Source: Bradyrhizobium sp. LHD-71 (GTDB lineage: Bacteria; Pseudomonadota; Alphaproteobacteria; Rhizobiales; Xanthobacteraceae). From it: DNA of 64,000 bases. Numbering within the stretch: position 1 is the first letter of the stretch; each line of letters begins with the position of its first letter. Below are positions 1-8,283 of this stretch, piece after piece. The notes under the pieces were generated by a model, which was given only the letters and a program-made list of their open reading frames with translations, ran no database searches and was not told where the DNA came from. The position numbers and the translations under genes were made by a program. The stretch lies in assembly GCF_031157255.1 (NCBI RefSeq), contig NZ_JAVIFX010000031.1:1-64000 (forward strand), in the 5' to 3' direction.

Positions 1-77
1 AAAATTATCGCGTGATGCGCAAATGCAGATGGACATACCGCGATCGCGAGTGCGATCGCACACAGTACCTTTCTCAT
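1..77 (-). CDS. Secreted protein, N-terminal fragment (runs off left edge)
   Basis: Reading the minus strand from the ATG at 77 gives MRKVLCAIALAIAVCPSAFA followed by HHAII, at which point the window ends. This is a textbook Sec signal peptide: a short basic start, a hydrophobic core and a likely signal-peptidase cut after A-F-A. An AGGA sequence lies a few bases upstream of the ATG. The mature protein begins with His-His, which would fit a small periplasmic protein, but only 25 residues are visible. No function can be assigned. The gene diverges from the cyclase gene to its right. Confidence 0.6.
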   Translation of the reverse strand, partial: MRKVLCAIALAIAVCPSAFAHHAII

Positions 78-160
78 TTTCCTGCCCCTGACGCGTTTGT
101 GATGCACGGATATTTGTAGCCCCTGCCTAAAAGTTCGGAAAGATTTAGCGACCTTCGGAT

Positions 161-180
161 GGGTTCCATTGCGGGAACCC
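161..180. other. Short GGGTTCC/GGAACCC hairpin in the 78-543 intergenic region
   Basis: GGGTTCC at 161-167 pairs perfectly with GGAACCC at 174-180 across a 6-base loop. It lies in the roughly 460-base stretch between the divergent edge gene and the cyclase gene. No T-run follows on either strand, so an operator is as likely as a terminator. Nothing else convincing was found in 78-543. An open frame from 337 reads through into the cyclase, but its composition up to about 525 does not look like protein. Confidence 0.3.
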
Positions 181-543
181 GCGGACGATCCGGCAAATTT
201 CATGCGAAAATCGCATAGGTCAGCGCTCCGCTGACGTGCCAATCGGATCGCGGATCGCAATAGCCGGGCGGGGCGAGGCCGCGTCTGATGATATTCCTAT
301 GCGGCGGCGGCGGCCGGCGACGCCGTCAAGTGGACGATGGTTGCATGGGATGTCGTGATCGGTGGCCTTGCCCGTCTTCGCCGGCGATCACATCTGAAGA
401 GCCCGCAACGCTACTTCACGAACCGATCAAACAGCAGCCAAGGTCGGCCCAATCCGGCAGCCCCTTGGTCACATCCCCTGCAATCTGATGTAAAACTGCC
501 GCTCTCAACGGCCTGGATAATCTCCGTGAACATCCATCCTTCA

Positions 544-1761
544 ATGGTCGACGAAATCCAGAGCTGGGTCGTGGCGCGTGGCCTGGCCGGCGGATCGGAG
601 ACCGACCTGCTCGCTGGATTTTGCCGCAAATGCCGCGAAGGCGGATTGCTGTTGTCGCACGGCCTGGTCATCATCGACACGCTTCACCCCACTTATGAGG
701 GTCGCGCCTTTCGCTGGCAGGTCACGCCGACCAACGAAAGTCCCTTGATAGAGTACGGTCCTACCAAGGAAGGCGAAGCGGCGGCAAACTGGCAGCGCTC
801 CCCCTTCTTCCATCTGCTGGAAGCCGGAGAAACCGAATTCAGGTCACGCATTGCGTTGGGCGACTCGCTGGATTTCACAAACCTGCAACGCCTGAAGGAC
901 AGCGGACACACGGACTATATCGCCTTCGTCAATCGCTTCGATGCGGACGGCACGATCGGCGAGATGGATGCGGTCTACTCGCACTGGACGACGGATATCG
1001 ATGCCGGCTTCTGCCAGGAAAGTCTTCAGGTGCTGCGCGAACTCGTTCCGTCGATCGCGCTGGCGATCAAGTGCATTTCGCTGGGGCGCGTCGCAGCGAC
1101 GCTGGTCGACGTCTATCTCGGACGGCAGACCGGCCGGCGCGTGCTGCAAGGACAGATGACGCGCGGCGTGGCCGAACGGATCCACGCCGCTCTCTGGTAT
1201 TCCGATCTGCGCGACTTCACCTCCATCTCGGAGCAGATTGCGCCGGAAGAGATCATCCCGCTGCTCAACGATTATGCCGAAGCGGTCATTTCCTCGGTTC
1301 AGGCGCAAACCGGCGAGGTCTTGAAGCTGATGGGCGATGGTGTGCTGGCGATATTTACGGGCCGGTCGATCAGTGAAGCCTGCAGGGCGGCGCTGGACGC
1401 CGAAGAAAGCGTGCGCAAGCTCACCGGCGAGCTGTCGCAACGACGCGCCACGGAAGGAAAACCGACGACATCGGTCTATCTCGGGCTGCACGTCGGCGAC
1501 GTCTTCTATGGCAACATCGGCAGTGATGACCGGCTCGATTTCACGGTGATCGGGCCAGCTGTGAATGAGGTCTGCCGGATCGCAACCATGTGCCGTTCCG
1601 CGGGTCAGCTGACCTTAACCTCAACCGAATTCGGGGCGGCAGCGAGAGCTGCGGATCGCCCGCGGCTCGTCTCGGTCGGACGCTACGCGTTGCGCGGCGT
1701 CGAGCGCCCGAAGGAGCTTTTCACGATCGACCGTTTTTTCGCCGGCAGGCGAACACACTAG
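544..1761 (+). CDS. Class III adenylate/guanylate cyclase
   Basis: This 405-residue protein should make a cyclic nucleotide, most likely cAMP, from the NTP. The C-terminal cyclase domain (about residues 210-400) has the catalytic set. The metal aspartates are in YSDLRDFT and GDGVLAIF, a base-recognising lysine is in LKLMGDG, an aspartate lies in LDFTVIG, and the transition-state Asn and Arg are in VNEVCRI. Lys plus Asp at the purine-selecting positions favours ATP. The first 200 residues match no domain I recognise and may be sensory; no membrane segment is evident. Start choice: ATG 544, with in-frame GTG 526 as an alternative. The frame is open from 337, but that extension looks non-coding and neither start has a strong ribosome site. 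The stop lies only 44 bases before the RND adaptor gene on the same strand, so co-transcription is possible. Confidence 0.85.
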   Translation: MVDEIQSWVVARGLAGGSETDLLAGFCRKCREGGLLLSHGLVIIDTLHPTYEGRAFRWQVTPTNESPLIEYGPTKEGEAAANWQRSPFFHLLEAGETEFRSRIALGDSLDFTNLQRLKDSGHTDYIAFVNRFDADGTIGEMDAVYSHWTTDIDAGFCQESLQVLRELVPSIALAIKCISLGRVAATLVDVYLGRQTGRRVLQGQMTRGVAERIHAALWYSDLRDFTSISEQIAPEEIIPLLNDYAEAVISSVQAQTGEVLKLMGDGVLAIFTGRSISEACRAALDAEESVRKLTGELSQRRATEGKPTTSVYLGLHVGDVFYGNIGSDDRLDFTVIGPAVNEVCRIATMCRSAGQLTLTSTEFGAAARAADRPRLVSVGRYALRGVERPKELFTIDRFFAGRRTH

Positions 1762-1805
1762 CCATCCGCGACACTGTCGCGGTCCTACAGTCAGGGGAGA
1801 AGAAA

Positions 1806-2957
1806 GTGCGCAAGCACGGGCACCTTTCCACCATGAGACATTTCGCAATCGCATCCGTGCTCACCGTCGTCATGGCGGGATGCAGCCCGGCGGCCGATCA
1901 GACCGCCCCTCCGCCACCGCCCGCGGTGACCGTTGCGCCACCGACGGTCCGCACCGTCACGGACTGGGATGAATTCGTGGGTCGCTTCGAGGCGATCCAG
2001 CAGGTGCAGATCAGGGCGCGCGTCGGTGGTTTCGTCGACAGCGTCGCCTTCAAGGATGGGGCGATCGTCACGGCCGGCGACCTTCTTTATGTGATCGATC
2101 CTCGTCCGTTCCAGGCGACACTGCTGCAGGCGCAGGGCCAGCTCGCCGACGCCAAGGCCAAGCTCGAGCTGGCCGAGCGCGAACTTGCCCGCGCGGCGGA
2201 GCTCAACCGGACGCAGGCCGTATCGGACGCCGTCGTCGATCAGCGCCGGCAGCAATCGGAAGCCGCACAGGCGGCAGTGCTGCAGGCGGAGGGCACGATG
2301 AAGCGGGCTGAGCTCGATCTGAGCTTCACCCGCGTGACGGCTCCGATCGACGGCCGGGTCAGCCGGCACCTCGTCTCGGTCGGTAACCTGGTGCAGGGCG
2401 CCGACGGCGGATCGACACTTCTGACGTCGATCGTGTCGATGGACCCGATCCACATCTACTTCGACATGGACGAGGCAACGTACCTGAAGAACAACCGTCT
2501 CTGGCACGAAGGCCGCAGGCCCAGCTCCCGCGATACGCCGAACCCGGTCCAGATCATGCTGTCGGGAGAAACTCGGATTTCCCGCGAAGGCAAGATGGAT
2601 TTCATTGACAACCGGCTGGACGTCGCCACCGGCACGCTGCGCGGCCGAGCGGTCGTGTCGAACACGGACCTGTCGATCCTGCCAGGGCAGTTCGCACGGA
2701 TCAGGGTGATCGGCAGCGGACCTTATGACGCGCTGCTGTTGCCGGATACGGCCATCACCAACGACCAGTCGCGCAAGATCGTCTTCGTCGTCAACAAGGA
2801 CGACGTGATCGAGATGCGTCCGGTGACGCTTGGCCCGCTCGATGGCGGGCTGCGGGTGGTGCGCGAGGGCCTGCAGAAAGACGATCGCGTCGTCGTCGAC
2901 GGGCTGCAACGTGCACGCGTCGGCACCAAAGTCACCGTGCAGATGGCCAAGAGCTAG
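1806..2957 (+). CDS. RND efflux periplasmic adaptor (membrane fusion protein), lipoprotein
   Basis: This 383-residue adaptor should bridge the inner-membrane pump encoded next to it and an outer-membrane channel, as AcrA/MexE proteins do. The N-terminus carries a lipoprotein signal with lipobox VMAGC, followed by a proline-rich linker. A barrel-sandwich/lipoyl half (RARVGGFVDSVAFKDG) leads into a coiled coil rich in Ala, Glu and Leu (about residues 110-170). The second half-motif is DGRVSRHLVSVGNLVQG, and the beta-barrel and membrane-proximal domains end the protein. GTG 1806 is chosen because AGGGGAGA lies just upstream. ATG 1833, which starts directly at the signal peptide, is an alternative but has no visible ribosome site. 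The stop is 11 bases before the pump gene. No TolC-like gene is in the window. Confidence 0.92.
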   Translation: MRKHGHLSTMRHFAIASVLTVVMAGCSPAADQTAPPPPPAVTVAPPTVRTVTDWDEFVGRFEAIQQVQIRARVGGFVDSVAFKDGAIVTAGDLLYVIDPRPFQATLLQAQGQLADAKAKLELAERELARAAELNRTQAVSDAVVDQRRQQSEAAQAAVLQAEGTMKRAELDLSFTRVTAPIDGRVSRHLVSVGNLVQGADGGSTLLTSIVSMDPIHIYFDMDEATYLKNNRLWHEGRRPSSRDTPNPVQIMLSGETRISREGKMDFIDNRLDVATGTLRGRAVVSNTDLSILPGQFARIRVIGSGPYDALLLPDTAITNDQSRKIVFVVNKDDVIEMRPVTLGPLDGGLRVVREGLQKDDRVVVDGLQRARVGTKVTVQMAKS

Positions 2958-2968
2958 AGAACCGCGCC

Positions 2969-5900
2969 ATGAACCTGGGTCATCTTTCGATCCGCCAGCC
3001 CGTTCTGGCGATGGTGCTTTCGATCGTTCTCTTGATCGTCGGAGGCATTGCCTATCAGACGCTGCCAGTCGCCGAGTATCCGCAAGTCGCATCTCCGACT
3101 GTGGTGGTGACCACCCAGTATCCGGGCGCAAGCGCCCAGACCGTGGCGGACACCGTCGCCACTCCAATCGAGCAGGAGATCAACGGCGTCGAGGACATGC
3201 TGTACCTGTACAGCCAGTCCGCCTCGGACGGCGCGCTGACCATCACCGTCACGTTTAAGCTCGGTACGGACCTCGATAAGGCGCAGGTGCTGGTCCAGAA
3301 CCGGGTTTCGACCGCCCTTCCCCGCCTGCCGGAGGAAGTGCGGCGCAACGGCGTCGTCACCAAGAAGGACAGTCCCGACCTGCTCTCGGTCGTGTTCATG
3401 CTGTCGCCAGACAACACCTACGACCAGCTCTACATCTCGAACTATGCGCTGCGCCAGGTGAGAGACCAGCTGTTGCGCCTCGACGGCGTCGGCGACATCC
3501 AGATCTTCGGCGCCCGCGACTACTCGATGCGGCTCTGGCTCGATCCCGACAAGATCTCCAGCCTCGGCATGACCGCCGGCGAGGTGATCGCTGCGGTTCG
3601 CGCACAGAACCAGCAGGTTGCCGGCGGCCAGATCGGTGCGCCGCCGATTGCTGATCGCGCTTCGCAATTGAACCTCACCTTCACCGGCCGGCTGTCCACC
3701 CAGGCGCAGTTCGAAGACATTATCGTCAAGGCGGCCGACGACGGACGGACGGTGCGTCTGCGGGATGTCGCCCGCGTCGAACTCGGCGCGCTGTCTTACA
3801 CGACGAACTCCTACCTGCTCGAAAAACCGGCCGTGGCATTGGCGATCTCGCAACGGCCGGGCTCGAATGCGCTTGGAACCGCGCAGCGCGTCGCCGACGC
3901 CATGCAGAAGCTGAAGGCGGATTTTCCAAAAGGCCTCGAATACAACATCGCCTACAATCCGACCGACTTCATCGCCCGCTCGGTGAGTGAACTGATCAAG
4001 ACGATCTATGAAGCGATGCTGCTGGTCGTCGTGGTGGTGCTGATCTTCCTGCAAGGCTGGCGGGCGGCGCTCATTCCAATCCTGGCAATCCCGGTGTCGC
4101 TGGTCGGCACGTTTGCGGTGATGGCGGCGCTGGGTTATTCGATCAACAATCTTACGCTGTTCGGGCTGGTGCTTGCCGTCGGCATCGTCGTCGACGACGC
4201 CATCGTCGTCGTGGAGAACGTCGAACGCCATCTCGCCGCAGGCAAGTCGCCGCGCGAGGCCGCGCTCGCGACAATGACCGAGGTCGGCAGCGCGCTGGTG
4301 TCGATCGCGCTGGTGCTCGCGGCGGTGTTCGTCCCCACCGCGTTTCTCGGCGGCATCACCGGCGAATTCTTCCGCCAGTTCGCAGTGACGATTGCGGTTG
4401 CCACCGCCATCTCGTGCTTCTGCTCCCTGACATTATCGCCGGCGCTCGCGTCGTTGCTGCTCAAGGGCCATGAGCACAATCAGGGGGCGAACCCAATCGC
4501 ACGCGCGGTCAATCGCGCCTCCGACGCCTTCAACCGCGGCTTCGACGGGCTCTCGCGCGCCTACGGCCGTACCGCAGGCTTTGTCGTCCGGCACTCGCTC
4601 CTCATGACACTCGCCTACCTGGTCCTGATCGCCGGCACCGCCTGGCTGCTCGTAGTTACGCCAAAGGGATTCATCCCGGCGCAGGATCGCGGCTATGTCG
4701 TCGTCGCCGTCCAGCTTCCCGGCGCGGCATCGTTGCAACGGACAACCGAGGTCGTGCGACAGATCGAGAAGATCGCGCTCGAGACGCCTGGCGTGGTCGC
4801 GGCTCCCGCTTTCGCGGGCTTCTCCGGCGCAACGCGGACGCGCGCCAGCAATGCTGCGGCGCTGTTTCCGGTGTTCGAAGAACCGGAAGTCAGGGCCCGG
4901 AAAGGCCTGACAGCGAACACAATCGCCGCCGATTTGCGCAAGCGACTGGCGGTGATCCAGAGCGCCTTCATCATCGTCATCCCGCCGCCGGCCGTGCCCG
5001 GCATCGGCACCGGCGGCGGGTTCACCATGCGCGTGCAGGACCGCCAGGGCCGCGGCTCCGAAATGCTGGCGTCCGCGACCAGCGAGCTCGTTGCGGCCGC
5101 ACAGCGCGATCCACGGCTGGTTTCCGTATTCTCGCCCTTCGAGGCCAATACCCCGCAAGTGCATGTTGACGTCGACCGTGCCCGGGCGCAGCAGCTTGGC
5201 GTACCGATCGAGAACGTCAATGCGGCCGTCGAAACCTACTTCGGTTCGACATACGTCAACGACTTCAACATCCTCGGGCGCACCTATCGCGTCACCGCCC
5301 AGGCCGACCTCGACTTCCGCAAGGGCACCGCCGATCTCGCGCGGCTGATGACGAAGAATGGCGCCGGCGAGATGGTACTGCTCGGCAGCGTAATGGACTT
5401 CAAGGACATCGCAGGTCCCGACCGGGTCCCGCGCTACAACCTTTATCCTGCCGCAGAGGTCCAGGGCGAAACCGCACCGGGTACGAGCTCGACGACGGCG
5501 CTGGCGATCATGCAAGACCTCGCGGACCGTGTCCTGCCGAGCGGCATGGCATTCGAATGGACCGATCTGTCATTGCAGGAGGCCACCGGCGGCAATGCCG
5601 GCCTGCTGGTCTTCCCGGTCTGCGTGCTGTTCGTGTATCTGGTTCTCGCCGCGCAGTACGGAAGCTGGAGCCTGCCGCTCGCGGTGATCCTGATCGTGCC
5701 GATGTGCATCCTGGCAGGATTGGTCGGCGTCCGACTGATGTCGCAGGACGTGAACGTGCTGACGCAGATCGGCTTCGTCGTGCTGGTGGGACTTGCGGCC
5801 AAGAACGCCATTCTGATCGTCGAGTTTGCCCGCGACATCGAGGCGACTGGAAAGGGAACGGTCGAAGCCGTGATCGAAGCCTGCCATCTGCGCCTTCGGC

Positions 5901-6106
5901 CTATTCTGATGACGTCGTTCGCCTTCATCCTCGGCGTCCTGCCGCTGGTCATTTCCTCGGGTGCCGGCGCGGAGATGCGACAGGCCGTGGGCGTCGCCGT
6001 CTTCTTCGGCATGATCGGCGTGACGGCATTCGGGCTGATCTTCACGCCGGTGTTCTATGTGCTGATCAGACGGCTTGGCGGCGGCACGACCGCCCCGGCG
6101 CCGTAA
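2969..6106 (+). CDS. RND multidrug efflux pump, AcrB/MexF-type (HAE1) permease
   Basis: This 1045-residue inner-membrane pump is proton-driven and should expel hydrophobic or amphipathic compounds through a tripartite complex. The first helix follows the N-terminal sequence LGHLSIRQPVLAMVLS. Two large periplasmic loops separate TM1-2 and TM7-8, as in the HAE1 family, and the length is usual. The proton-relay residues are present: the Asp pair in TM4 (GIVVDDAIVVVENVER) and the Lys of TM10 (GLAAKNAILIVEFARD). It is translated just after the adaptor gene. There is no TetR or LysR regulator beside the pair, unlike many such operons; the neighbour upstream is a nucleotide cyclase. The substrate cannot be read from the sequence. 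Confidence 0.96.
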   Translation: MNLGHLSIRQPVLAMVLSIVLLIVGGIAYQTLPVAEYPQVASPTVVVTTQYPGASAQTVADTVATPIEQEINGVEDMLYLYSQSASDGALTITVTFKLGTDLDKAQVLVQNRVSTALPRLPEEVRRNGVVTKKDSPDLLSVVFMLSPDNTYDQLYISNYALRQVRDQLLRLDGVGDIQIFGARDYSMRLWLDPDKISSLGMTAGEVIAAVRAQNQQVAGGQIGAPPIADRASQLNLTFTGRLSTQAQFEDIIVKAADDGRTVRLRDVARVELGALSYTTNSYLLEKPAVALAISQRPGSNALGTAQRVADAMQKLKADFPKGLEYNIAYNPTDFIARSVSELIKTIYEAMLLVVVVVLIFLQGWRAALIPILAIPVSLVGTFAVMAALGYSINNLTLFGLVLAVGIVVDDAIVVVENVERHLAAGKSPREAALATMTEVGSALVSIALVLAAVFVPTAFLGGITGEFFRQFAVTIAVATAISCFCSLTLSPALASLLLKGHEHNQGANPIARAVNRASDAFNRGFDGLSRAYGRTAGFVVRHSLLMTLAYLVLIAGTAWLLVVTPKGFIPAQDRGYVVVAVQLPGAASLQRTTEVVRQIEKIALETPGVVAAPAFAGFSGATRTRASNAAALFPVFEEPEVRARKGLTANTIAADLRKRLAVIQSAFIIVIPPPAVPGIGTGGGFTMRVQDRQGRGSEMLASATSELVAAAQRDPRLVSVFSPFEANTPQVHVDVDRARAQQLGVPIENVNAAVETYFGSTYVNDFNILGRTYRVTAQADLDFRKGTADLARLMTKNGAGEMVLLGSVMDFKDIAGPDRVPRYNLYPAAEVQGETAPGTSSTTALAIMQDLADRVLPSGMAFEWTDLSLQEATGGNAGLLVFPVCVLFVYLVLAAQYGSWSLPLAVILIVPMCILAGLVGVRLMSQDVNVLTQIGFVVLVGLAAKNAILIVEFARDIEATGKGTVEAVIEACHLRLRPILMTSFAFILGVLPLVISSGAGAEMRQAVGVAVFFGMIGVTAFGLIFTPVFYVLIRRLGGGTTAPAP

Positions 6107-6118
6107 AGCAACTGTGAT

Positions 6119-6159
6119 CGCCGGCCGGCCGTGGCGACCTATTTCCACCCCGGCCGGCG
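6119..6159. terminator. Strong GC hairpin after the RND operon
   Basis: CGCCGGCCGG at 6119-6128 and CCGGCCGGCG at 6150-6159 form a perfect 10-base inverted repeat with a 21-base loop. It starts 12 bases after the pump stop codon. There is no T-run, so factor-independent termination is uncertain. The repeat could also attenuate read-through into the dioxygenase-like gene that begins at about 6217. Confidence 0.4.
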
Positions 6160-6216
6160 TGCCACGCTCTCGCGATCGTCGGCTGAATGGCCGGCATGCG
6201 CGAAGGAGCATTTGGC

Positions 6217-6801
6217 TTGTTCGATCGCCGCACCGCGCTCGCCACGTTCCTGACGGCGTCCGTCCTGCCGCTGATCGGCGCGCGGACAACCGGCGCCCAG
6301 GAGGCTCCAGGACTGAGCCTCACGCCGGCATGCGACGGCCATCCGCAGCCGACGATCACGCAGACTGAGGGCCCCTACTTCAAGCCGGACGCACCGCTGA
6401 AGCAAAATCTCGCCGGCGATCGTCCGCGCGGCGAGCGCATGACGCTCGCCGGATTCGTCCTCGACGCGCGTTGCCAGCCGGTCACCAGGGCCCTTGTGCA
6501 GATCTGGCAGGCTGATGAAACCGGCGCCTACGACAACAGAGGGTTCACGTTACGAGGCCATCAATACTCGGACGATCGCGGCCGCTGGTGGTTCTCCACC
6601 ATCGTGCCGGCCGCCTATCCCGGCAGAACGCGCCATATCCACGTCAAGGTGCAAAGACCGGGCGGCCGCGTGCTCACCACACAGCTCTATTTTCCGAACG
6701 ATCCGCTCAATCGCCGCGACGGCCTGTTCAATCCGCGGCTGCTGATGAACATCAGCGAAGCTGCCGACGGAAAATTCGCCCGCTACGATTTCGTCGTGTG
6801 A
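6217..6801 (+). CDS. Tat-exported intradiol ring-cleavage dioxygenase-like protein
   Basis: This protein of about 194 residues belongs to the protocatechuate/catechol 1,2-dioxygenase fold, which cleaves catechols between the hydroxyls using Fe(III). The Fe ligands of the family, two Tyr and two His, can all be placed: Tyr in DETGAYDN, Tyr in AAYPGRTRHIHVKV, and both His in RHIHVKV. The N-terminus FDRRTALATFL followed by a hydrophobic stretch is a twin-arginine signal ending at GAQ, so the enzyme probably acts in the periplasm. TTG 6217 is chosen because AAGGAG lies 8 bases upstream and it gives a standard Tat signal. ATGs at 6187 and 6196 are in frame but lack a ribosome site. Exported, stand-alone members of this family often have no known substrate. 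The gene converges with the Liv operon; the stops are only 10 bases apart. Confidence 0.82.
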   Translation: MFDRRTALATFLTASVLPLIGARTTGAQEAPGLSLTPACDGHPQPTITQTEGPYFKPDAPLKQNLAGDRPRGERMTLAGFVLDARCQPVTRALVQIWQADETGAYDNRGFTLRGHQYSDDRGRWWFSTIVPAAYPGRTRHIHVKVQRPGGRVLTTQLYFPNDPLNRRDGLFNPRLLMNISEAADGKFARYDFVV

Positions 6802-6811
6802 CCGGGGCCGA

Positions 6812-7528
6812 TCAATAGAGCTCCATCAGCCGAGCGTTATCTTTAAGCTCGCCGGGCAGCGCCTCGAGGATGATCGCGCCCGCCTTCATGACGACGACGC
6901 GATCGGACACTTTCAGCGCCTCGCGCACATTCTGCTCGATCAGAAGAATGCTCATGTGATGGCTCTGCTGCAGCTCCCGGATCGGCTGCATCAGGTCCTG
7001 GAACAGTTTCGGCGCAAGCCCGATCGACGGCTCGTCCATCAAGAGGCAGCGCGGGCGGGCAAGGATGGCGCGGCCGATCGAGACCATCTGCTGCTGGCCG
7101 CCGGACAAAAGGCCTGCGCGCCTGTCATAGAACTTGCGCACCGGCGGCAGCACCTGCAGCACCCATTCGACCCGTTCGTCGCGCTCTTTTTCCGGCACGC
7201 CGGCCGACCACATCCCGAGCGCAAAGTTCTCTCGCACCGTAAGGCCCGGAAAGATGCCGCGCCCCTCGGGCACCATGGCGATGCCGTGCGAAGCGAGGAC
7301 GCGCGGAACGTGCGGGTCGAGCTGCGCACCATCCACCAGCATGCGCCCGGCTTCCGGCGTGATGAGGCCGAACAACGCGCGCATCAACGTGCTCTTGCCC
7401 GCGCCATTGTGGCCGATCACGCAGAGCACTTCGTCGGGCCTGAGCTCGATCGTCGCGTCGAGCAGCACCGGCTTGCCGCCGTAACCGACGCGCAGGCCTT
7501 CGGCCTTCAACACCGGCGCCGCGCTCAT
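6812..7528 (-). CDS. livF: Branched-chain amino acid-type ABC transporter ATPase LivF
   Basis: This 238-residue ATPase powers a HAAT-family importer as partner of the LivG-type ATPase. Walker A is GHNGAGKST, the signature is LSGGQQQMVSIGRA, and Walker B is RCLLMDEPS followed by IGLAP, which is typical of LivF. It is the last gene of a five-gene minus-strand operon and overlaps the end of livG by 4 bases (ATGA), indicating translational coupling. HAAT importers carry Leu/Ile/Val, but many in Bradyrhizobium-like bacteria carry aromatic acids, amides or other carboxylates. The substrate is therefore left open. Confidence 0.93.
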   Translation of the reverse strand: MSAAPVLKAEGLRVGYGGKPVLLDATIELRPDEVLCVIGHNGAGKSTLMRALFGLITPEAGRMLVDGAQLDPHVPRVLASHGIAMVPEGRGIFPGLTVRENFALGMWSAGVPEKERDERVEWVLQVLPPVRKFYDRRAGLLSGGQQQMVSIGRAILARPRCLLMDEPSIGLAPKLFQDLMQPIRELQQSHHMSILLIEQNVREALKVSDRVVVMKAGAIILEALPGELKDNARLMELY

Positions 7529-8283
7529 GCCGCTCGCTCGCCGAAGTAGATCGCCGCAAGCGCGGGATCGGACAGGATGGTTTTCGGCTCACCTTCAGCG
7601 AGCAGCCGCCCCTGGTCGAGGAAGGCGATGCGGTCGGAGATGCCCTGCACAATGTCGAGATTGTGCTCGATGATGCAAATGGTCACGCCGCCGCGCACCG
7701 AGTTGCGCAGCAATGACAGGAAGCGTTCGTAGGAGCCCGGATCGAGACCGGAGGCCGGCTCGTCCAATAGCCACAATCGCGCGCCGGAGGCCATCACACG
7801 GGCAAGACTCAGGAACTTGCGCTCAGCAAAAGCAAGGTCAATGGCGCGCGCGTGGCGCTTGTCCTTCAGCCCGGTGGCTTCCAGCGCGGCCTCGACACTC
7901 GAGCGCCGCGCTGCTTTCGCCGCCGCGCCGCCCGGTTGCCACAGCCACGAGCCCCGCTCGGTCACGGTCGTCACGTTTTCTTCTACCGTCATATGCGAGA
8001 ACAGCTTGAGATCCTGAAAGGTGCGGCCGATTCCAAGCCGGGCGATTTTCCATTGCGGCAGGCGGACGATGGAATTGCCGAGCCAGACGACCTCACCGCG
8101 ATCCGGCACGAGCTGACCAGTGATCAGGTTGAACAGCGTGGTCTTGCCTGCGCCGTTCGGTCCGACCAGCGTGGTGACGATGCCGGCTCGCAGAGCAAGC
8201 GTTACGTCGTCGACCGCCTTCAGGCCCCCGAAGGTCTTGGCGACGCCGGTTACCTGCAGCAGGATATCCTGTTGGTCGCTCAT
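7525..8283 (-). CDS. livG: Branched-chain amino acid-type ABC transporter ATPase LivG
   Basis: This 252-residue ATPase is the second motor subunit of the importer. Walker A is GPNGAGKTT. In place of a canonical LSGGQ it has AFAERKFLSLARVMASG, a degenerate signature, followed by Walker B RLWLLDEPASGLDPG. The C-terminal region IEHNLDIVQGISDRI is typical of LivG. ATG 8283 is chosen because it overlaps the livM stop as ATGA and gives the normal N-terminus; a start at 8316 would add 11 unlikely residues. The missing LSGGQ suggests that ATP hydrolysis depends asymmetrically on the LivF partner, which has an intact signature. Confidence 0.92.
   Translation of the reverse strand: MSDQQDILLQVTGVAKTFGGLKAVDDVTLALRAGIVTTLVGPNGAGKTTLFNLITGQLVPDRGEVVWLGNSIVRLPQWKIARLGIGRTFQDLKLFSHMTVEENVTTVTERGSWLWQPGGAAAKAARRSSVEAALEATGLKDKRHARAIDLAFAERKFLSLARVMASGARLWLLDEPASGLDPGSYERFLSLLRNSVRGGVTICIIEHNLDIVQGISDRIAFLDQGRLLAEGEPKTILSDPALAAIYFGERAA

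Noticed and set aside
337..543. N-terminal extension of the cyclase
   Set aside because: Open but not protein-like, and no ribosome site at 337; starts at 526 or 544 fit better.
2954..4231. 425-residue minus-strand open frame
   Set aside because: Shadow of the RND pump gene; biased His/Asp/Arg composition.
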